Assembly (NCBI GenBank): GCA_016293865.1
Contig: JAEDDG010000026.1
Coordinates: 1-30,826 of the forward strand
Direction of reading: 5' to 3'
Length of the DNA stretch: 30,826 nucleotides
From: Oscillospiraceae bacterium
Lineage (GTDB): Bacteria > Bacillota > Clostridia > Oscillospirales > Oscillospiraceae
Position numbers and translations under genes: made by a program. Below the pieces are notes generated by a model. The model was not told where the DNA came from, searched no databases, and worked only from the letters and a program-made list of their open reading frames with translations. Below, one piece after another: positions 23,546 to 30,795 of the stretch (positions are counted from its first letter, which is position 1; each line of letters opens with the position of its first letter).

Positions 23546-24597
23546 GAGACTGTTTCCTCCCTGTAATCGCCGCGCCCAACCACGATTTCATATCCGATTT
23601 CGCGCATGTGCGCTTTGAGAATGTTCAGGCTCTCTGCGGCGTCCTCGCCGGAGATGGCCTTGTTGTCATAGAGCATATATTTTTCGCGGACTGCCTTTGG
23701 AGACAGATTGGGCATGATGACATTTGCACCGGCAAGCACGCCCTTCTGCCGCCCGTCGCCCCGCAGGGTACCCAGCGCCGTGGTGGCCGGCAGCAGGACA
23801 TCCGGCAGCATAATCCTGCACAGGCTGAGCAGAAACAGCGTCAGCTCTGCACTGCCGGCGGGAAAGTCCCGGAAGGGCGTGGCGTGATGGGGAATAAACG
23901 GTCCGATGCCGATCATATGCGGCCGGAAGTCCGCAATGAAGCGCATGTCCTCCGCCAGACACTGAACGGTCTGAAACGGTGAGCCCACCATGAAGCCGCA
24001 GCCGGTCTGATAGCCGATTTCCTTCAGGTCGCGCAGACAGCGCAGCCTGTTTTCCAGTGTCTGGCATGCCGGATGCAGCTTTGCGTAATGGGCGCAGTCC
24101 GCCGTTTCGTGCCGCAGGAGAAACCGGTTGGCCCCGGCGTCAAAAAAGGCCTGGTAGCTCTCCCGGCTCTTTTCACCGATGGAAAGGGTAATGGCGCAGT
24201 CCGGGAATTCTGCATGGATGGCGGAGATGATGTCCGCCATGCGCGCGTCCGTGTACCAGGGATCCTCGCCGCTTTGCAGCACGAAGGTGCGGAAGCCGAG
24301 CCCGTAGCCCTCCCGGCAGCAGAGAAGAATGTCGTCCCGGGTCAGGCGATAGCGCTGCGCGTCCGCCGAGGATCGGCGGATGCCGCAGTAAAGACAGTCG
24401 TTTTTGCAGTAATTTGAAAACTCCACGATCCCGCGGAAGTAAATCCGGTTTCCGAACCGCTCCAGCGCGATGGCGCGGGCCGCATCCGCGGCGTAGATCC
24501 GGTCCTCCGGCGTACAGGTGCCGATCAGCCGGACCCACTCATCCATATCCAGCGTCCTCTGCGACCGGAGCCGGTCGATCAATTGTATGTTTGTCAT
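23542..24597 (-). CDS. hydE: Radical SAM maturase HydE ([FeFe]-hydrogenase) homologue
   Basis: A 351-residue radical SAM protein with CX3CX2C (C64, C68, C71 in YCKNDCLYCGIR). Other HydE-like stretches are LQSGEDPWYTD, FLLRHETA, GFMVGSPFQTVQC, IGIGPFIPHHATPF and the C-terminal GYEIVVGRGDYREE. HydE converts the HydG-derived iron-cysteine complex into the diiron precursor. The C-terminal second cluster site seen in some HydE is absent (DNKAISGEDA lacks Cys). It overlaps its neighbours on both sides by 4 nt. Since HydG is not in the window, either HydG is elsewhere or this HydE has taken on another role with the nitrogenase-like enzyme. Confidence 0.9.
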   Translation of the reverse strand: MTNIQLIDRLRSQRTLDMDEWVRLIGTCTPEDRIYAADAARAIALERFGNRIYFRGIVEFSNYCKNDCLYCGIRRSSADAQRYRLTRDDILLCCREGYGLGFRTFVLQSGEDPWYTDARMADIISAIHAEFPDCAITLSIGEKSRESYQAFFDAGANRFLLRHETADCAHYAKLHPACQTLENRLRCLRDLKEIGYQTGCGFMVGSPFQTVQCLAEDMRFIADFRPHMIGIGPFIPHHATPFRDFPAGSAELTLFLLSLCRIMLPDVLLPATTALGTLRGDGRQKGVLAGANVIMPNLSPKAVREKYMLYDNKAISGEDAAESLNILKAHMREIGYEIVVGRGDYREETVS

Positions 24598-25682
24598 TGC
24601 TTTTCCTCTTTTCGGAATGCGTCTGTGGCGTAAGTGGCCTTCACGTCCACACCGGGCAGAAGATTCAGCGCCGCAGACAGGGCGCGGATTTCCGCTTCCG
24701 GCGCGTCAAAGGTCACGGTGATCATATAAACGCCGCCGTCCGGATAGGGCATGCCCATGCGGCCGATGATGTAGCGGTTGTACCGGTGCAGCAGGGCGTT
24801 GACCTTTGCAGCCATATCGTTGCGGGCAGAGATGATGGAGACGATGGCCAGACAGCGGGGCCTGCCGCCGGAGCCGGCCGTCATGCTGCCGCCGGCTTCA
24901 GCCACCTGCAGCGGCAGAACATCCCGCACGATGCTGCCCGGCGTTTCAATCTCTCCGATGACGGCCTTTACGCCGAAGGCGCGCTGGATGTTTTCCTCAG
25001 TGACCACCTGGTGCGTGCTGCCGAACAGGCTCTCGCCGCCGGCGGACAGCAAAAACGCCTTGCCCGCCCGCTGCAGGGCGTGAGATGGATAGTGTGTATT
25101 GAAAACAACGGTCATTCCCTCTGCGGTCAGCCGGGAGAGTGTATCCATAATCAGCAGCTGGTTTTTGAAATCCAGGTTGGATTCCGGCTCGTCCAGAATC
25201 AGGATTTCCGGCTCAGCTGCCAGGGCCTTTGCAATCAGGATCATCTGCAGCTCGCCGCCGGAGACCTCGGCGCATTTTTTGTCCGCCAGCTTTTCAATGC
25301 CCAGTTCTTTCATCACAGCCCGGGCTTTTGAAATGTCCGCCTGACCGGGCTGGGCGAAAAGCCCGAAACGGCTGCTGCGGCCCAGCAGCACCATTTCCAG
25401 CGCCGTATAGGCGGCGACCACGCTGCGGGCCTGCGGGACGTAGGCGATGTGCCGCCACAGCTCCCGGGTGTGCAGCGAACGGATGTCCCGGCCGTCCAGA
25501 AGGGAGCGCCCGCTTTCCCACCGGAGAAAGCCCATGATACATCTTAATAATGTTGTCTTTCCGGCGCCGTTCGGCCCCAGAATGGCCACCAGGTCGCCGC
25601 TGCCTGCCTCAAAGCAGATATCCTTCAGGACGGTGCGGCCGCCGGAATAGGCGAAGCGCCCGTTTTCCACAGACAGAATCAC
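24594..25682 (-). CDS. ABC transporter ATPase (FecE/BtuD type) fused to a TM1266-like domain
   Basis: A 362-residue protein. Residues 1-250 are an ATPase: Walker A GPNGAGKTT (36-44), a Q-loop region, signature VSGGELQM, Walker B ILILDEPESNLD and a switch His in NTHYPSH. Residues about 275-358 (AIVSIISARN..., YIIGRMGMPYPDGGVYMITVTFDAPEAEIRALSAALNLLPGVDV) repeat the fold and the YIIGRMGxPY core of the free-standing TM1266 protein three genes upstream. The start is set at the GTG at 25682, which overlaps the permease stop as GTGA and has GGGGGG 8 nt before it; a GTG at 25691 is possible. The fused domain could gate import by a cofactor or metal signal. Confidence 0.9.
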   Translation of the reverse strand: MILSVENGRFAYSGGRTVLKDICFEAGSGDLVAILGPNGAGKTTLLRCIMGFLRWESGRSLLDGRDIRSLHTRELWRHIAYVPQARSVVAAYTALEMVLLGRSSRFGLFAQPGQADISKARAVMKELGIEKLADKKCAEVSGGELQMILIAKALAAEPEILILDEPESNLDFKNQLLIMDTLSRLTAEGMTVVFNTHYPSHALQRAGKAFLLSAGGESLFGSTHQVVTEENIQRAFGVKAVIGEIETPGSIVRDVLPLQVAEAGGSMTAGSGGRPRCLAIVSIISARNDMAAKVNALLHRYNRYIIGRMGMPYPDGGVYMITVTFDAPEAEIRALSAALNLLPGVDVKATYATDAFRKEEKQ

Positions 25683-26698
25683 AGCTGCCACCCCCCGGTT
25701 CTGCGCATGAGGACAATGAAAAACGGCGCGCCGATGATGGCGGTCAGAACGGAGATCGGAATCTCAGACGCGGTGACGCTGCGGGCCACCGTGTCCACAA
25801 TCACCATGAAGCCCGCGCCCACACAGACACTGGCCGGGAGCAGGGACAGGTGGTTGCTGCCGAATTTCATGCGGCAGGCGTGGGGGACAAGAAGTCCGAC
25901 CCAGCCGACCTGGCCGCACATGGATACGCAGGAGGCGGTTATGGCCGTGGCGCAGATAACCGTCACAGCGCGCAGCGCGGTGATGTTCGTGCCGGAGGCC
26001 CTGGCCTCGTCGTCAGACAGGGGAAGGAGGTTCATCCGCCAGCGCAGAAGCCAGAGAACAATGATGCCGATGATGATCGGCGGCGCACCGAGCGCCAGCG
26101 TGCTGAAGCCCCGGCCGTTCAGGCTGCCCATGAGAAAGTAGGTGATCTCGGGCAGCTGGGATTCTGCGTCTGCCGTAAACTTGACAAGGGAGACCAGCGC
26201 CGTGAACAGCGAGCCGATCATGATGCCGGCGAGAACCATGGTGTTCATGCCGCGGCCCCGGCCGGATCCGGCTGCATAGGTCAGCGCCACCGCCGCGGCG
26301 CCGAAAACCAGCGCCGTCAGCTGAATGCCCGCCATGCCCAGGCCCATGAGGATGCCCAGCGCGGCGCCGAAGCTGGCGCCGGAGGCGACGCCCAGCGTGT
26401 CCGGCGTGGCCAGCGGATTGGAAAACAGGCTCTGGAACGCGCAGCCGGCCACACTCAGGCCGGCGCCCACAAGAAGTGCCAGCAGAACCCGCGGCAGCCG
26501 GAAAGTCCACAGAACCTTCTCTGTCTGAAGGGACACGTCGTATCGGCCGCCAAACAGGTTGGCCACCGCGTGGAAGAATTCCTTCGGCGGCACGGTCATG
26601 CGCCCGATGCCCAGCGCCAGCAGCGCGGCGGCGATGGGAAAGAGAATCAGCAGTATTTTCGCCCCTGCCGACAGGGTGCCCGTACGCCGCGCTCTCAT
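25679..26698 (-). CDS. FecCD/BtuC-family ABC transporter permease
   Basis: A 339-residue membrane protein with about ten hydrophobic segments. RLPRVLLALLVGAGLSVAGCAFQSLFSNPLATPDTLGVASGASFGAALGI is the hallmark of the FecCD/BtuC family, followed by the coupling region AxxLGTNIxxLR-like (ARASGTNITALRAV) and WVGLLVPHACR. These proteins import iron chelates, haem or cobamides through the cytoplasmic membrane together with the ATPase and lipoprotein in this operon. Its ATG overlaps the TM1266 stop (ATGA) and its end overlaps the ATPase start. No cobalamin-riboswitch core was recognised upstream. Confidence 0.95.
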   Translation of the reverse strand: MRARRTGTLSAGAKILLILFPIAAALLALGIGRMTVPPKEFFHAVANLFGGRYDVSLQTEKVLWTFRLPRVLLALLVGAGLSVAGCAFQSLFSNPLATPDTLGVASGASFGAALGILMGLGMAGIQLTALVFGAAAVALTYAAGSGRGRGMNTMVLAGIMIGSLFTALVSLVKFTADAESQLPEITYFLMGSLNGRGFSTLALGAPPIIIGIIVLWLLRWRMNLLPLSDDEARASGTNITALRAVTVICATAITASCVSMCGQVGWVGLLVPHACRMKFGSNHLSLLPASVCVGAGFMVIVDTVARSVTASEIPISVLTAIIGAPFFIVLMRRTGGWQL

Positions 26699-26952
26699 AA
26701 TGTACCGGTGACGTTGGAATACGCCGTTTTTGCGCTGACGCCGCTGAGCCGGCCAATTTTGCCGCTCAGGGCGCTGATCACGTCCTGCGGCGCGTCGATG
26801 GCAATGCTGATGACGCTGACGTTGCGCTTTCTGTAGGGCAGGCCCATGCGCCCGATGATATAGCTGCCGTACTGGTGGAGAAGGTCATTCAGCGCCTCTG
26901 TGACCTCCGGATCCTCCACGATGATTCCGATCAGTGCAACGCGTGTTTCCAT
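26695..26952 (-). CDS. TM1266-family iron-only hydrogenase system putative regulator
   Basis: An 85-residue protein, METRVALIGIIVEDPEVTEALNDLLHQYGSYIIGRMGLPY..., matching the family named after Thermotoga TM1266, which occurs next to [FeFe]-hydrogenase maturation genes and has an ACT/NikR-like small-molecule fold. The ATG at 26952 is chosen because GGGAGG lies 7 nt upstream. It has no DNA-binding domain, so any regulation would work through a partner. It is the first gene of the operon and is followed with a 4-nt overlap by the permease. A second copy of this domain is fused to the ATPase. Confidence 0.9.
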   Translation of the reverse strand: METRVALIGIIVEDPEVTEALNDLLHQYGSYIIGRMGLPYRKRNVSVISIAIDAPQDVISALSGKIGRLSGVSAKTAYSNVTGTL

Positions 26953-26978
26953 GCGAATTCCTCCCTGTGACATGCAAT

Positions 26979-27085
26979 AAAAAATAGCCGCACCGGAAGA
27001 TGCAGCCATACAAAGCACCCGCCCGGGAAGGGCGGTATATTTATAATGTATGCTGTATCTTCCGCCTCAAAACGAATTTTCGGCG
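26979..27085 (-). promoter_or_regulatory. Candidate cis-regulatory RNA with mutually exclusive hairpins
   Basis: Downstream of the operon promoter are a small CGCC/GGCG stem (27085-27063) and a long helix (GGAAGATACAGCATACA, 27063-27047, with 27012-26995; one mismatch, one bulge) enclosing CCGCCC/GGGCGG (27035-27030 and 27024-27019). A competing stem ATGGCTGCA (27009-27001) / TGCGGCTAT (26992-26984) ends in a T-run (26984-26979) and is an intrinsic terminator. It uses the 3' strand of the long helix, so the two cannot coexist. Confidence 0.65.
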
Positions 27086-27100
27086 TCAGGTTGCATCTAT

Positions 27101-27129
27101 AAGATAACACAGGCGCAGTACGATTGCAA
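27101..27129 (-). promoter_or_regulatory. Promoter of the nitrogenase-like/Hyd operon
   Basis: Minus-strand TTGCAA (27129-27124), 17-bp spacer, TATCTT (27106-27101). Expected start near 27094, giving a leader of about 140 nt. The -10 matches consensus at four of six positions. Confidence 0.55.
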
Positions 27130-27186
27130 GAGGGAATCCGGCTTTGGCCCCCGCTGCCGGACAGGTCCGCCGCGGCATGAAAAATC

Positions 27187-27205
27187 CGGAAAAGACCCTT
27201 TTCCG
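27187..27205. promoter_or_regulatory. Inverted repeat between divergent operons
   Basis: CGGAAAAG-ACC-CTTTTCCG, perfect 8-bp arms, about 58 bp upstream of the Hyd-operon -35 and about 69 bp before the PAP2 start codon. It could be an operator for either side or a small stem-loop. Confidence 0.35.
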
Positions 27206-27273
27206 TCCGGCGGATTTGTGGTAGCATAAAAACAGAGCGCGTTGTGAATCCGTGCGGAAGGGGAGACTGCGTT

Positions 27274-28191
27274 TTGGATTTGCTGTATATTCTTGAAAAT
27301 CTGCGGATGCCCTGGCTGGACAGCGTCATGTCCGCTATAACCAACCTGGGCGGAGAGACGGTGTTCATGGCGCTGGCCATGCTGGTCTTCTGGTGTGTCA
27401 GCAAAAATCTGGGGTATTATATGCTGACGGTGGGCTTTTCGGGGACGCTGGTGAACCAGTTCCTGAAAATAGTCTGCCGCATCCCCCGGCCGTGGGTTCT
27501 GGATCCGGATTTTACCATTGTGGAGAGCGCGCGGGCTGAGGCAACGGGCTATTCCTTCCCCAGCGGCCATACGCAGACCGTCCTGGCCACGCTGGGCTGT
27601 CCTGCCCACTGGTCGAAGCGGGCGCCTGTCCGCTGGCTGTGCGCGGCGGGCATCGTGCTCACCGCGTTTTCCCGCATGTATCTGGGCGTCCATACGCCTG
27701 CGGATGTGGGCGTTTCCCTGCTGATCGGGCTGGTGCTCGTGTTTGCGCTGTATCCCGTTTTCATGGATGCGGAGGGCAGGCCCGGCCGCATGTATGCGGT
27801 TCTGGGCGTGATGCTGGCGCTCAGCGGCGCTTACTGTGCGTTTGTGTCGCTGTACGTGTGGCCTGCGGACATCGACGGCGAAAATCTGGCGTCCGCGGTG
27901 AAAAACGGCTGGACCATGCTGGGCGCCGTGGCGGGCATGCTTCTGGCGTTTTTCCTGGACACGCGGTATGTCCGCTTTTCCACGGCGGCGCCGCTCTGGG
28001 GCCAGGCAGTCAAAACTGTGCTGGGCCTGGGACTGGCAGTCGGGATCAAGGCCGCGCTGAAGGCGCCGCTGCTGGCCCTGTTCGGCGGCCATCCGGCGGC
28101 CCATGCCGTCCGGTACTTTCTTCTGGTGCTCTTTGCCGCGGTGCTCTGGCCGATGACCTTCCGCCTGTTTTCCCCGCGCAAAAAGCGCTGA
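27274..28191 (+). CDS. PAP2-family phosphatase (integral membrane)
   Basis: A 305-residue protein with the three PAP2 motifs: KxxxxxxRP (KIVCRIPRP), FPSGH (YSFPSGHTQT), and SRxxxxxHxxxD (SRMYLGVHTPADV). Several hydrophobic helices follow, so it is a membrane-bound phosphatase, likely acting on undecaprenyl-pyrophosphate or phosphatidyl substrates; the C-terminal half has extra helices compared with small PAP2 enzymes. The start is a TTG at 27274 because GGAAGGGGAG lies 8 nt upstream and the protein begins LDLLYILENLRMPWLD; an upstream GTG at 27244 has no good ribosome binding site. It is monocistronic and divergent from the Hyd operon. Confidence 0.9.
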   Translation: MDLLYILENLRMPWLDSVMSAITNLGGETVFMALAMLVFWCVSKNLGYYMLTVGFSGTLVNQFLKIVCRIPRPWVLDPDFTIVESARAEATGYSFPSGHTQTVLATLGCPAHWSKRAPVRWLCAAGIVLTAFSRMYLGVHTPADVGVSLLIGLVLVFALYPVFMDAEGRPGRMYAVLGVMLALSGAYCAFVSLYVWPADIDGENLASAVKNGWTMLGAVAGMLLAFFLDTRYVRFSTAAPLWGQAVKTVLGLGLAVGIKAALKAPLLALFGGHPAAHAVRYFLLVLFAAVLWPMTFRLFSPRKKR

Positions 28192-28204
28192 TCAGTTGAA
28201 ACAG

Positions 28205-28242
28205 AGCGCCGCCGCTCCGGATCCGGAGGGCGGCGCTTTTTT
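28205..28242 (+). terminator. Terminator of the PAP2 gene
   Basis: 9-bp outer stem AGCGCCGCC / GGCGGCGCT enclosing the palindrome CTCCGGATCCGGAG, followed by TTTTTT. Confidence 0.93.
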
Positions 28243-28334
28243 GCCGGCAGGCGGCAATCTGCGCGTATGAGGGGAATAACCGGGATAAAATGCCGCCAAC
28301 CGGCTGAAAATTAGATCTGCATCGTCAAAAAATA

Positions 28335-28363
28335 TTGCAATTCTGAGCGGGGAATTATATAAT
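28335..28363 (+). promoter_or_regulatory. Promoter of typA
   Basis: TTGCAA (28335-28340), 17-bp spacer, TATAAT (28358-28363), about 35 bp before the start codon. Confidence 0.85.
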
Positions 28364-28397
28364 AGCTCGGTTAGAAATATGTCAGGAAGTGTTATTT

Positions 28398-30215
28398 GTG
28401 GATAAAATCAGAAATATTGCCATTATCGCCCACGTTGACCACGGCAAGACGACCCTGGTTGACGAGATGCTCAAGCAGAGCGGCGTTTTCCGCGACAATC
28501 AGGCGGTGCAGGAGCGCGTGATGGACTCCAACGATCTGGAGCGTGAGCGCGGCATCACCATCATGTCCAAAAACACCGCCGTCATGTACGGCGACACCAA
28601 AATCAACATTGTGGACACGCCGGGCCACGCGGATTTCGGCGGGGAAGTGGAGCGTGTTCTGAAAATGGTCAACGGTGTCATTCTGCTGGTTGACGCAGCG
28701 GAAGGCCCCATGCCCCAGACCCGCTTCGTCCTGCAGAAGGCGCTGGAGCTGGGTCACCGCATCATCGTGGTGGTGAACAAGATTGACCGGCCCGACCAGC
28801 GCATCCATGAGGTCATCGACGAGGTGCTGGAGCTGCTTCTGGACCTGAACGCCACGGACGAGCAGCTGGATTCTCCCATGCTGTTCTGCTCGGCAAAGCA
28901 GGGAACGGCGTCCTTCGGCCCCGATGAGCCGGGCACCGATCTGCGCCCGCTGTTTGATACCATTGTCGACTATATTCCCGCCCCCAAGCAGGATGCGGAT
29001 GCGCCGCTGCAGCTTCTCGTCTCTGCGCTGGACTACAATGACTATGTGGGCCGCATCGCCATCGGCCGCATTGAGCGGGGCACCATCCGCCAGAATCAGG
29101 AGATCGTCGTCTGCCGTCACGGTGAGACACATCAGGAAAAGGCCAAGGCCGTGAGCCTGTATGAGTTTGACGGACTCAGCCGCGTCCCGGTGACGCAGGC
29201 CGGCGCCGGCAACATCGTGGCGCTCAGCGGCATTGCGGACATCACCATCGGCGACACCATCTGTGAGCCTGCGGCGGTGGAGCCGCTGCCCTTTGTGAAG
29301 ATCAGCGAGCCCACCATTGAGATGACCTTCTCCGTCAATGACAGCCCCTTTGCCGGGCGGGAGGGCAAATATGTCACCAGCCGCAACCTGCGCGACCGCC
29401 TGATGCGCGAGACCATCAAGGACGTCTCCCTGCGCGTGCGCGCCCTGGACAATACCGACGCGTTCAACGTGGCCGGCCGCGGCGAGATGCACCTGTCCAT
29501 CCTGATTGAAACCATGCGCCGCGAGGGCTATGAGTTCCAGGTTTCGCCCCCGCGCGTGCTGAACAAAACCATTGACGGCGTCCTGTGCGAGCCGGTGGAG
29601 CGCGTTGTGATCGACGTCCCGGAAGGCAGCGTCGGCTCGGTTATCGAAAAAATGGGCTCCCGCAAGGGCGAGCTTCTGGAAATGACGCCGGTGGGCAGCC
29701 GCATGAAGCTCCAGCTTCTGGTACCGTCCCGCGGCCTGTTCGGCTACCGCAGCGAATTTCTGACCGACACCAGGGGCGAGGGCATCATGAGCTCCGTCTT
29801 TGAGCGGTATGAGCCCTGCAAGGGCGACGTGGTCCGCCGCAACACCGGCTCCCTGATCGCCTTTGAAACAGGACAGAGCATCACCTACGGCCTGTTCAAC
29901 GCCCAGGAGCGCGGCCAGCTGTTCATCGGGCCGGGTGTGGACGTCTATGCCGGCATGGTGGTGGGCGTCTCGCCCAAGAGCGAGGACATCACCGTCAACG
30001 TCTGCAAGAAAAAGCAGCTGACCAATATGCGTGCCGCCGGCAGCGATGACGCGCTGCGCCTTGTGCCGCCGAAGACCATGAGCCTGGAGCAGTGCCTGGA
30101 GTTTCTGGCGGATGATGAGCTGCTGGAAGTCACGCCGCTGAGCCTGCGCCTGCGCAAGCGCATTCTGGACCATGCGCTGCGGATGAAGGCCCTCAAGGGC
30201 GGAGCCAACCGCTGA
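28398..30215 (+). CDS. typA: Ribosome-associated translational GTPase TypA/BipA
   Basis: A 605-residue protein of normal length. The N-terminal GTPase has AHVDHGKTT (G1), RGITI (G2), DTPGHADF (G3), NKIDRPDQR (G4) and CSAKQG (G5). The EF-G-like domains II, III and V and the BipA-specific C-terminal domain follow (SRGLFGYRSEFLTDTRGEGIMSSVF..., CKKKQLTNMRAAGSDDALRLVPP). BipA binds the ribosome and aids 50S assembly and stress adaptation. The start is the GTG at 28398, because AGGAAG lies 8 nt upstream and the family begins with IRNIAIIAHVDHGKTT; a GTG three codons earlier has poor spacing. It is monocistronic with its own promoter. Confidence 0.97.
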   Translation: MDKIRNIAIIAHVDHGKTTLVDEMLKQSGVFRDNQAVQERVMDSNDLERERGITIMSKNTAVMYGDTKINIVDTPGHADFGGEVERVLKMVNGVILLVDAAEGPMPQTRFVLQKALELGHRIIVVVNKIDRPDQRIHEVIDEVLELLLDLNATDEQLDSPMLFCSAKQGTASFGPDEPGTDLRPLFDTIVDYIPAPKQDADAPLQLLVSALDYNDYVGRIAIGRIERGTIRQNQEIVVCRHGETHQEKAKAVSLYEFDGLSRVPVTQAGAGNIVALSGIADITIGDTICEPAAVEPLPFVKISEPTIEMTFSVNDSPFAGREGKYVTSRNLRDRLMRETIKDVSLRVRALDNTDAFNVAGRGEMHLSILIETMRREGYEFQVSPPRVLNKTIDGVLCEPVERVVIDVPEGSVGSVIEKMGSRKGELLEMTPVGSRMKLQLLVPSRGLFGYRSEFLTDTRGEGIMSSVFERYEPCKGDVVRRNTGSLIAFETGQSITYGLFNAQERGQLFIGPGVDVYAGMVVGVSPKSEDITVNVCKKKQLTNMRAAGSDDALRLVPPKTMSLEQCLEFLADDELLEVTPLSLRLRKRILDHALRMKALKGGANR

Positions 30216-30245
30216 ATCGACAGCGTCCGACATCCAATTTCTTCC

Positions 30246-30267
30246 AAAATTCGGCGGAATTTTTTTC
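30246..30267 (+). terminator. Terminator of typA
   Basis: 7-bp stem AAAATTC / GAATTTT, loop GGCG, ending in a run of T, 30 bp after the stop codon. Confidence 0.7.
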
Positions 30268-30394
30268 AGCAGTTCGACAAAATGGCCGAAAGAATGCCGA
30301 AGTTTTCCCATTATGCTGTGGAAACTGCGAAAAGAGACATTTAAAATTTTTAATAATACTGTAACTTTTCAGAAATAAAGATTGATTCTAAAGG

Positions 30395-30423
30395 TTGACA
30401 GAGTTGGTTGAATATGCTAAACT
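30395..30423 (+). promoter_or_regulatory. Promoter upstream of the truncated secreted-protein gene
   Basis: TTGACA (30395-30400), 17-bp spacer, TAAACT (30418-30423). It would give a leader of about 365 nt before the next start codon at 30796. Confidence 0.7.
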
Positions 30424-30795
30424 GCCAATATAAAAGCTGTTACTGTGAAGGTATATCCTCATTTTATACATAAACCTTCCTGCAGCTTTCCTGAAATGCT
30501 TGCCCGATGCAGGTTCTATCCGTTCCAAATGTGACCGCGCTGTTCCCTTAGGCAGCCCGGGGCGGTGAGAGTCTTCATTATGTAAGTGTACGGCGGGGCG
30601 CAGATGAGCCGCCGCGTCCCGCCGTACTCCTCCTTCCAAGGCAGGCAGCGGCGGAAGAGATGCATTTCAGACCCGCGCACAGTTCCCGGCATCGCGTTCT
30701 GGTGATCATGCCTCATTTGGCATTCACATATATATCAGTCCGGTTTCATGTAACGGGCAAAACTCATATTCTTTTATAAGGAGGAAAAACACTAC
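30424..30795 (+). promoter_or_regulatory. Long untranslated leader with stem-loops
   Basis: No convincing frame on either strand. Visible structures are CCTGCA/TGCAGG (30479-30484 with 30508-30513) and a strong 10-bp stem GTACGGCGGG/CCCGCCGTAC (30588-30597 with 30618-30627). It ends with a strong AAGGAGG ribosome binding site. I do not recognise a known riboswitch class. Confidence 0.4.

Noticed and set aside
26953..27095. Cobalamin riboswitch upstream of the FecCD-type importer operon
   Set aside because: I could not find the conserved B12-box or core sequence; the observed fold is different.
28392..30311. 639-codon minus-strand frame opposite typA
   Set aside because: Antisense shadow of a fully conserved GTPase; no start signals or domains.
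30516..30716. 66-codon minus-strand frame in the long leader region
   Set aside because: No ribosome binding site, no hydrophobic or domain pattern, and it overlaps the strong stem-loop of the plus-strand leader.
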